64,000 bases of DNA from Klebsormidium nitens (Eukaryota > Streptophyta > Klebsormidiophyceae > Klebsormidiales > Klebsormidiaceae): contig DF237244.1 of NCBI GenBank assembly GCA_000708835.1, positions 7,688-71,687 of the forward strand. Direction: 5' to 3'. The notes under the pieces were generated by a model. The model made no database searches, was not told the origin of the DNA, and was given only the letters and a program-made list of their open reading frames with translations. Position 1 is the first letter of the stretch. The number at the start of each line of letters is the position of its first letter. Positions 9,897 through 18,513 of this stretch are shown here, piece after piece. A program made the translations under genes and the position numbers.

Positions 9897-12800
9897 CTAA
9901 CGCGTATAGTCACTCTGAATGCCCACGTACACCTGCGGCCTCTTCCCGTATTCATCCTCAGTCTCCCTCTTCTTCTTCCTGTACCCCTTGTCAGTCATCT
10001 GCTTCGTCAAAACTTCAGCCGTTATGTCGCGGTCGGACGTAGCGTCCTTGTAATCCTTCAAGAAGGCCATCATAGGAGCCCTCAAGTCCTCTCCGATCGT
10101 GCAGTGGTCCTCGATAAACTTCTGGAGCTTGTCATTGCTCGCCAGGTACTGATTCAGACTCGCCTGCATCGCATTGGGGGTTTCCCCAAGGCCGCCGCGA
10201 GCGTACCAGTCCACAGCCCCCCTGACCAAGAACGAAAGAAACTGCTCCAATGATCCCCTCTCCGTCATTTTCGCCTTCAGAGTGAGATCAACCGGTCTGT
10301 GCCGAGCGTTTGTTGGATCAAGCCTCTCTTTGCGGACGTACAGGTTGGGAAAATTGACGTAGATCAGGCGGCGCAGCATAGCCTCCTCCTTGGTGTCACG
10401 GATGACTGGAGGGTGGTTAGTCATGACGATCGGCAGATTCGTGAGCTCGAACTCCTCTAACTGACCGTAAGGCACGCGGCTAGAGATTGTGCCACCCCTG
10501 TGACCGATTTTGCCGAACCTTTGTCAATCTCCTGCCTCTCGTCTGTTTCGTCCGTGATGGTGATGCGCTTGTCCTTCAAAGCTGACAGGTGAGGAGTGGC
10601 AGCACCCTTCGAAGCAGGCCGTTGACCGGCAGACGTCACTATAACGTCATTTGGCATGATGCCAAAGTACGGCCCCAGCAGCTTCTCCAGCATCTCCTTG
10701 ACCACGCCCTTGCCGTTGCCTGCAGTAAAAAAACATGTCTCGTCTTGAGGAGTTTTACACCCTTATCGTTCCTGAATCTTTTTTGTCACCGTAAGAGCTC
10801 CACCTGCTTGAGAATGTAGCACGCAGTAGAAAGTCAGCAGGCATTCGGGACGTAAGGCTGCACTCACCTCCTTTTCCGACAAAGAAGCACAGCTTCTCCT
10901 CTCGTGCTGAGCCGGTGATGCCATACCCAAGCAGCCGTTGGATGTAGTCGATGACGTCCCTGTCTCCGTTAAAGATGTCGTTGAAGAAGCTCTCCACGCT
11001 GGGTGCTGGGTAGTCAAGACCCTGAGCGCAGAACGAAAGCAGATTGAACTCATTTGATGCGTGAGTTGTTTATCCACACTGTCAGCCTTGTGCTCGAAGT
11101 CAGTAGCTAGCAAAAAAGCCATGCTGCCTATCAAAGTGCATCTGCTAAGATAGAAATGCACGATAATGAAGCAGACTTCTTCTCACCTTGTACGCTGTAG
11201 TGATAATCTCAGAGCACATGTACTGGGGGCGGTGGATGTCCAGCTCCCCAGTGCGCAGATCGACCACGCCGTTTTGTGTGTTGAGAATGTCCGGATCCCT
11301 GTTGAGCTCGCGCGCAAAGCCGTCCACGTGCATCTCGCCTGTCAGCACTTTCATCGTACTCTCTACGTCTTTAGAGTAGTTGTAATTCCTGAGCATCTTC
11401 TGCTTGCGTTTGAGACGCGTTATGATTTCCTTGTCACTCGTCCGAGCCATCTCCTCCTCGATCTGCGCATGCAGCCGGCCGTATACGGTGGACAGCTGCT
11501 CCATAACCACCAGGCGCACTCGGCTCTCAGACACGAGTCTAAACACTCTCCCATCCCACATGTACCAGCCTTGGTCTGAGTGCACTAGCCTGCAGAGACG
11601 AGTGAGAAAGGGTCAGACCAACACAGTAGAAGGAGGACAAAAGTGGCCAGTAGCAAAACATCGGCCAACCGAAGAAAGACACGTGGCACATAGGGAACCT
11701 GCAACCGGCGGAAATCTGTGGGGATGCAGTACAACTTGCCTGAGGCACGGGTACATGTGCGTAAAGATCCGGCTACCGCCTCTGTCCCCCTGGAACGCCC
11801 AGTAGTCGACTAAGCTCTTCTCAAGCTTCTCGTACACGCTCTTGTCGTGAGTCGGATGCACAGCTTCCACAGTGGCGCCGACCATCCGGTCGCGGATAGT
11901 GAGCTCTCCGATCACAGCCCGCGGGCGGCGCGCGCTGCACTCCGACGAGTTGCACACGTACTCCAGCCGGGTGCCCGTGAGCAGCACCGCGAAGTTGTTA
12001 GAACCACGATGACGAGCCCCGTACGGGCACGTGCGCTCTCCGTCCACCCGGAACACGAACAGGTTCCCCTTCTTGCGGTCAAAGCGAGAGGTGACGTCCC
12101 CATGAGCAGCCAAATGCTCCTTGATGCGAGCCAGCACCGCATCGTCCGATCGGTTCAGCGGCTCGCGTAGCCCCTCCATCTCCGTCGGAGCTCGTACGGT
12201 CCTGCACAGCAAATCCAACAATTACCTAACGATGCGAGAAGACAGCCCTTGACCACTAGGGGCTGCCCAAAAAGGACTAGCAAACGACCTCCTGTCCTCC
12301 ATGTCAACAATCGTTCCCGACAATCTGGCCGGACACTTTTCACCCATGCCTCCTAGGATCAGCCCATACGTCTCCGTCTGCGAAATAGATCACCTCACTT
12401 GTGTTTGTCTGGAGGAGGACAGAAGGACAACTAGTGGTTTCATGAATCTAAACCGGAGATTGCCTGGTGTCCTCGGCTGTCCTTGGCCGTCCCAAGCGAC
12501 ACAAGAGGGATTCGAAAAATGCAGAATCCCCAGTCGATCGATCATGCATGGTCTCACCCAAGGTGCCTCTGGACGAAAGGCTGAGCCTTGGCCGCCACGT
12601 ACGCACGGGCAGCCCCCAGGTCGATCTTCTGAAGCGCGCTACTCCGGCGCATGTCGTACACGCCGACCAGGTGATCGCACAGCTTGGGAGAGCTTCCTTC
12701 GGCAGGGACGAGCGGCCTGCCAGAACCCTTCTTGCAAGAACCGAGCATGCGGAAGCAGCGGAACTTGGTGTAAACCCCGCTGTCCCATATCCGCTCGCTC

Positions 12801-14811
12801 TTTCCATTGCGCTCGTAGTCTAGGAACAGGACGCTCTCTGCGAGCTCGCAAGAGGGAGGATTCCGGAGGAAGGCCTCAAAGGACTCCTTGAAGAGCGTGC
12901 GCTCCTCGTGATTCTCCAAGTAGAACCCTTCCAGCACCTCGTGTGCGCTGTGCTTGTACCCACCCTTGGACGCTCCGTGCGCCGTGCTGGTCTGGAAGGA
13001 CAGGCGGAGGGCCGATATGCCCAGGACCTGCGTGAGAAAGGCCGCCCGGAGTTCGGCGAATCGAGAGAGGCGCTCTGCGAAGCCTTCGTCGTCCCGCTCC
13101 GCAACCGAGTACTCTATGTCGAAGTAAAGGCGGGTGGGCAGATCCGGGTGCAGCACCTCGTACATTGTCCGCTCGACCGCGTACTCCGCCAGGTGCTCGT
13201 CGTACTCCTGCAGCGTGTCCACGTCGGCGAAGGTGGTGTACCTCTTGGTGGCAGTGTCATCCCGGACGTCGCCGGCTGCCAGGATCTGATGGCCTTGCGC
13301 CAGCATGTACGCAAAGGCCCGCCCCTGAGGGCCAGCCCCCGTTGCCTCACAGGGCCTAGCGAACCAGTGCGTGCCTTGATCGGTCGCGTCGGGGACGACC
13401 TGCAGCGAGCAGGCCAATCAGGACGCGACACGTGGTAACGGGAAGAGCGCGCTCTGGCGGCAGGGGAAGCCAGAAGGACGGCGCGGGGCAGCTAGGGTTG
13501 CCAAAACGCACTCGCGAACCACCTCCTGTCCTCCATGTCAACGAAGAATCCCAACATTCCGGCCGGACGATCTTCGACCATTCCACCCAGGATCCAGACC
13601 ATCCCACCTGAGATGCACCATACCACCCTGACTGTAAAAACCACAACCTTACTTTTGTTGGTTTTCAGAAAGACAGAAGGACAGGTAGTGATTTTCTTAG
13701 TCTATTTCGGAAATGGCTGACGGCCTCGGTCGTCCATGGGCGTCCCGAGGCTTTCGTACCAGGTGCCTGTGGTGGAAGACAGTCCGATCCGGTGACTTGC
13801 TCCTCATTTTTCGGTTCAACTTGTGGATCCCTAGCCGACACTGACCTGAGACGGGTGGCCCTCCGCTGCAACCTGATCGCGCGAGGTGGCCTCGGTGGGT
13901 TCTCCTGCAGCGCTCTCGGAGGGCGTCCTGAGGCACGACAGGTGCTTCGCGAGCAGCCCCATCTGGGCATCCGACTCCTCTTCGGCATGAGCCCTGTCGG
14001 CTGCTGCGTGGCCGATGGCCCCTTCTCCGCCCCGCACGCTCCCGTCATCGAGGAACTCCCGGAGCGAGCCGGCCGACTCGACCTCCTCGGACCGGACCGA
14101 CCCATTGTCCGAGAGCTGGACGTCCTCACCTCTTTCGTCGGAGTTCGCGTCGCTGCCAGAGCTCCCGCCCGCCTGCGCTGCGCCGTCATCATCTGTGCTC
14201 TTGCGCTTGACCCCTCTCCTCCGCTCGACACCGTTTAGGCCAGGGCTGACCTCGGACGTCCGGGCCTGCACGGCACGAGAGCCAATCAGAGGGCGCCACG
14301 TGGCGGGATACCATGGGCTCGGTGCGGGCGGCCAGGAAGACGGCCCCCTGCAGCTGGGGTCGCCGGAAAGCACTCGCGATTCACCTCCTGTCCCCAACAA
14401 AGATTCCCAACATATCGGCCGGACGGTTTCCCAACATCCCCCCCGAGATCCATACCATCCCACCCGAGATGCACCCATATACCACCTTGACTATAAAAAC
14501 CACAACCTTACTTTTGTTTGTTTTCAGGAAGACAGGAGGACAGGTAGTGATTCCCTTAATCAATTTCGAAAATGGCTGACGGCATCCGCCGTCCATGGCC
14601 GTCCCGGGCTCTGATTGACAACTTCGCAGGCCATTCTCTAGCGAGCGGGCGTCAGAGCCGAAAAGCCTATGCTGGAAGGATTTTGCCTGCACCTTACCTG
14701 AGGTGGTGATTGGTCCCCATCGGCAGCCTGGTCATCGTCCCCATGCTGGTCCGAGAAGGTGGGGGCGGCAGGTGAAGGATCCTGCGAAGTGCGGGCCTCG
14801 GACGTTCGGGA
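9897..14811 (-). CDS. AEP primase - D5-type SF3 helicase, intron-containing, one frameshift, 5' end unresolved
   Basis: Exons on the minus strand, 5' to 3': 14811-14698, 14265-13846, 13399-12558, 12201-11740, 11589-11187, 11021-10868, 10719-9897. Phases agree at every junction. The first two exons encode an acidic, disordered region with a SLREFLDD motif. The third encodes an archaeo-eukaryotic primase with the metal-binding DxE (RLYFDIEY) and VYTKFRCFRML. The fourth has a Cys/His cluster (CPYGARH then CNSSEC). The rest is D5_N plus SF3 helicase: Walker A GKGGNGKG (split by the 10720-10867 intron), ITITDE and sensor IVMTNHPP. The 11590-11739 intron uses a GC donor (AG|GCAAGT). At the CCCC of 10495-10498 the frame slips by -1; one extra G on the coding strand restores VTGGGTISSR. 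Visible protein is about 1070 residues. Role: replication fork priming and unwinding in large DNA viruses and virus-like elements; here intron-rich and apparently resident. No start codon could be fixed; more 5' exons may lie at 14812-15800. Confidence 0.82.
12240..12500 (-). repeat. Intron-borne repeat copy 1
   Basis: Inside the 12202-12557 intron of the primase gene. Shares in order with copies 2-4: a GGGACGGCC..GG block, CTGTCCTTCTGTC, CTGGGTGGAATGG-like (weaker here), GGAGGACAGGAGGT and TTTGCTAGTCCTTTTTGG (coding-strand sense). The most diverged of the four copies. Confidence 0.6.
13400..13755 (-). repeat. Intron-borne repeat copy 2
   Basis: Occupies most of the 13400-13845 intron and ends exactly at its acceptor. 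Coding-strand landmarks: CCGTCAGCCATTTCCGAAAT, CTGTCCTTCTGTCTT, CTGAAAACCAACAAAAGTAA, GGAGGACAGGAGGTGGTT, a terminal CTGATTGGC (branch-site-like) and TGCAG. Confidence 0.75.
14266..14612 (-). repeat. Intron-borne repeat copy 3
   Basis: Occupies most of the 14266-14697 intron, ending at its acceptor. Closest to copy 2: CCGTCAGCCATTTTCGAAAT, CTGAAAACAAACAAAAGTAA, GGTTGTGGTTTTTATAGTCA and a terminal CTCTGATTGGC followed by GTGCAG. Confidence 0.75.
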
Positions 14812-15165
14812 CTGCAGGGCACCGCAGCAATCAGAGAACGACACGTGGCAGGATCGTACGGGCTAGGTTTTAAACGGCCAGGAGGACGGCTTCCAGCACC
14901 TGGGGTAGCCGAAAAGCACTCGCGAACCACCTCCTGTCCTCCACGTCAACGGAGAAAACCAACATTTCGGTGGAACGGTTTCCCACCATTCCACCCAGAA
15001 TCCGGACCATCCTACTGAGTTGCAACCCCCATACCATCTTGTCTGTCAAAAACACCATACTACTTTTGTTTGTTTTCAGGAGGACAGAAGGACAGCTATT
15101 GGTTCCGTGAATGAAAAGTTAGAACGCCAGTGTCTACGGCATGTCTTTTGCCGTCCATGGCATGT
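14812..15165 (-). repeat. Intron-borne repeat copy 4
   Basis: Same element upstream of exon 14811-14698: CTGTCCTTCTGTCCTCCTGA, AACAAACAAAAGTA, GGAGGACAGGAGGTGGTTCG, CTCTGATTGC and CCTGCAG at the acceptor. By analogy with copies 2 and 3 this is probably an intron, so a further 5' exon should exist upstream (above 15165). Confidence 0.7.
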
Positions 15166-15579
15166 TTCTTGTTCCCCGTAACGTAGTTGTGAATGAATAC
15201 TAAGTGCTAACAACACCGATGATTTTGCAACTGAGAAGAACAAGCAAGCTACACCGAAGAGATGACACATGAGGGACAAGTTGTCACTCGTGAGTGTTTT
15301 TTGAGAAGCCACCGAGTGGCTAGCCAGGCCTGTCAAAGAAAAGGGTTGCATGGGAGGTCTCACTTCTTTTTGAGAAGAGAGCACTTCCCTTTGCTCTGCT
15401 CTCCTCCGCCTGGGGTGGTCCTCCTGCGAGCTGGATTGCAATTCAATGTCCTGCAGAGGCCCACGTCCAAGTTGATCAGGACTGGCATGGCTGAGTCTTT
15501 GGCAAGGGTGATGTGTCTGTTCTTGCCTGGTCCTGATAGTATCGCAAGATACTCGTCTGCTCTGTCCACCTGACTCTGT

Positions 15580-15800
15580 GCTTGCAGTCCTTTTATAGAA
15601 ACTCCTCTCTTGGCGATGCAATTCCCTGCTTCTGTCACCAGCTGCAAGGTATGTGTGTTTATGAAGTGACTGGGATAGGGTTTCCACAAGCAGACCCTGA
15701 TGAGCTTATTCTATGCCTGCAGCCTTCTCATGAAAAAACCTCTCTTGGTGGAGCACTTCCTTGGGGTAGTCTACCCCTGCCTATGTCACCTGCTACAGAG
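15580..15800 (-). repeat. Imperfect tandem duplication, about 135-bp spacing
   Basis: 15580-15650 and 15712-15800 are related. On the minus strand both read AG, then GTGACA, an AGGCAGGG/AAGCAGGG block, CCAAGAGAGG, and a Gly/Cys-rich end (CTGCAGGCATAG versus CTGCAAGCACAG). Each begins with an acceptor-like AG|. This looks like a duplicated intron-exon edge upstream of the primase exons. Confidence 0.45.
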
Positions 15801-16489
15801 CATGCTTAATTTTAAGCGACTTGTTAAGAGGGAAGGTTTACAAAGAGTTTTCAATATATGAAAACCCGACCCCAAGACCTGGTAAATGCCTAGAACGCTG
15901 CCTACCTGGCGACCCCTGACAGCCTGTAGAGATGCTTCTGAAGGGTGTCTGAATTGTTCCTGTCTCATCCTGACCTGAAACGCTTGCCAAGCTGGGCTAT
16001 GCTCGTCTCCAATGGCCATTGTCTTTCACAAGAACACGTTGATTTGAAAACACAGCTCTCTGCTTCAAAGTTCACAGTTTCTCGGCGCCATGAATTTTCC
16101 TGAGAGCGCGAAGAGCGCGTAACAGGGATTTCCCCAAGCCGCGGCCTGATCTATCCTTGCAATGGCAACAATGGTCTGCGGTAGGCAAGGTATGTTTTTG
16201 GAAGGTTGTGCAGTGTCTGGTCGGTTATGTCCACGCTGGAACCTCGGGATGAAGGGTTCAAAAAAGGCGGGAACCTTTCGGTCGACCGGCCGCCCGCTGG
16301 TGGAGGCAGGTACTTACGGTACATTGTATGGCAGACTGTTGGTACCGCGAATGTACCGGGTACCTTTATGGGGCAAATCCAGTAATCGGCTGGCGACCGT
16401 GGTGTACCGGGCGATCTCCTTGGGGCATTTTTTGACGATGCGGTGCTCGGTTGGTACCGCGGCCTGACCCCGGCATGTTGGACCTGGGG

Positions 16490-16628
16490 GCGCAACAAAC
16501 CCTGCCGCCTTGGGTGCGCACCAAACCCTGCCGCCTTGGGTGCGCAACAAACCCTGCCGCCTTGGGTGCGCACCAAACCCCGCCGCCTTTGGGTGCGCAA
16601 CACAAACCCTGCCACCTTTGGTGCTCAA
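16490..16628 (+). repeat. 26-bp minisatellite, five copies
   Basis: Unit GTGCGCAACAAACCCTGCCG plus CCTTGG, repeated with a 26-bp period (the word CCCTG recurs at 16500, 16526, 16552, 16578, then after 29 bp). AACAAA and ACCAAA variants alternate in the first four units. All open frames here are by-products of the repeat. Confidence 0.9.
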
Positions 16629-18513
16629 AAATAAGGCACTGCTAGTTGAACTTGGATCTGAGGTTCCCGGGTACCCAAGCCGTTGGTATGAGCCTAGGAC
16701 TCACGTAAAGTGCCCAGCAGTAACTTTGCGAGTGTATTTAGGGCACGTTCAGTGGTACCGGGTTCGGTTCGGACGTGGCAATGGGGTCCGAAATTTGCGA
16801 GAGGGGTCAGTCTGGGGGTCTGTGCCCGGTAGGTAGAGTTGGGTTTGAGGTTCCGCCGAGTGCGGCGCGAGTGAAATCGTTACGGGTTGCTGTGTAACCG
16901 AGGTCTAACCTGGTCCAGAATTCGGCCCGCAAGTGTTTTCCGAGTCAAAATCAATGTTGTCAGGGGGGCCCATCGGACGGTGGAGAAAATTCCGGAGGCT
17001 TCTACCGGGCCGTCAGATAACTCCGATTTCACCAGTCCCTAATAGCCATACAATCAGGCGTACAATCACATATCATTCATAAGAAATGGCCTGATTGTAT
17101 AAGATTGTACCATCCATGGCCCGGCCACATACAATCCGGTGACTAAGGACATGACTGCGATCGTCAGAAAGAATCTCAAGAAAATCCCGACTTCCAATAT
17201 TGATTGGTCAATGTTGCGGACTCCGGAGGCTGGAGCGACACAGTTAATCATAAATCTGTCAGCGCCAAACCCGGTGTTCGAGCTGGTAACATCCGCTAAC
17301 GTCAGTCGATGGGTAGGTACCAAGAGAGTTTTCGACGGAACCTAGGTAAGGCTACACAATCTCGGGCAGTTTCGACAACCCCGTCGAAACCAGAAATTGT
17401 GGCAGAGATCTGGCGGCCGACAAAAATTCACTTTTGTCGTTTCTGGCGGCACTGGAACAGAATCCAGATCATGATGCTGAATGCAGCTAATGCCCTCTGT
17501 CAGTGTAGGGCCACAGTAGGCTGCACTCCTACCTACCGTAGTCCAACGTGATCATTCCGAAGACGTAGGTACGTAAGTTTGCTAGTCTTACAATATGCGT
17601 CATTGATGATGTCACACAGGGTTAACCTCCTAACGCACACTGAAACCCTAAGGGTAAACATTGAGCAGTAACCCGGTTTTTGACAAACCCTAAGGCGTTC
17701 CGCCAGAGCGCACCCTTACCCACCCTAACCCCCCAGCTAACCCCACCAAGATCACAGGTTTGCCCTCATTGACCGGAATTTGCCCCGAGCACTTCACCGC
17801 ACCCGGTGAAACCTGGCGGTACCAACCTTAACTACAGGTATCGTACCCCACCACTGGTATCGCTGATGTCACCGATGACGTACTTCTGAAGACTAGCAAA
17901 GTTATGTAGTCTGCTGATTCCGAACGACTTTTCCAAGTAATATTTTCCAACAATCCGACCAGGAATGCCGAATTACTTATGCGGATTCCGATCAGAATCC
18001 GATTGCCCTATGTTCCTACTTCAAGATGCATTTTAGGGCTGATTTGGGCAGTTTATTGCCTTCAGAGAACCATTTCAGAATTATTTAACCTTTCCGAATT
18101 TCCACTTTCCGAACGGGAAATCTGAATTTCTGACTTTCCGAATGCAAATAATTATTTATTTATTCGGATTCATTACCTTGGACTACGGTACTTCTCTTGA
18201 GATCAGGCAGGTAGACTGTGCTGCACATTGAACTGATCTTGCCATCTTTGTCAAACCACCTTCAGCGCGTGGCAGTTCCTGGGGCGAAGGCGAAAAACAC
18301 ATTGTTTCTAACAGAAGCTCTTGCAGCTTATCGACGCTGCAGAGCGGTTCCTGCGGCGTTTCCCCCCCCTGAAAATCGATACACAGTTCACAAAACCTAA
18401 GCAGGCTGCGCGGGCGTGGCTGGTCAAAAGATCTGCAGAAAGAAAGGCTGAAACAAGGTGTGCACTAGCTGCATATATCGAAACACAGAGGGAGCTTAGA
18501 GACAAACGCAGCG

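Larger units (their letters stand above)
15166..18513. other. Mostly non-coding region upstream of the primase gene
   Basis: On the minus strand, 15360-15690 could contain 5' exons of the primase gene (a charged stretch follows a CCTCTGCAG acceptor near 15455), but no junction can be fixed. The rest, apart from repeats listed separately, is non-coding: GTACCG-rich sequence at 16260-17350, CCCTAA-containing sequence at 17640-17760, and AT-rich sequence with repeated TTCCGAA words at 17930-18180. No transposon ends or coding remnant seen. Confidence 0.35.

Noticed and set aside
5028-10498. Programmed -1 ribosomal frameshifting to explain the five breaks
   Set aside because: None of the sites has a canonical X XXY YYZ slippery heptamer in the right frame, and five independent programmed sites in three genes is implausible.
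12908-13438. 176-residue plus-strand ORF opposite the primase domain
   Set aside because: Antisense shadow of the AEP primase exon, which carries the DxE motif and consistent splice sites.
13665-14231. 188-residue minus-strand ORF overlapping the primase exon
   Set aside because: It runs through the 13400-13845 intron, and its Arg/Ser-rich composition looks like an out-of-frame GC-rich read. The other frame has matching splice sites and phase.
16490-16628. Possible CRISPR array (regular short direct repeats)
   Set aside because: Units are contiguous with no unique spacers, in a eukaryotic nuclear context. It is a minisatellite.
16314-16628. Several long open frames on both strands (GRVWCAPKAAGF-type repeats)
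   Set aside because: They are translations of the 26-bp minisatellite, open in several frames at once.
17640-17760. Possible telomeric repeat block
   Set aside because: Only a few scattered CCCTAAGG/CCCTAA words with no period. Too weak to call.
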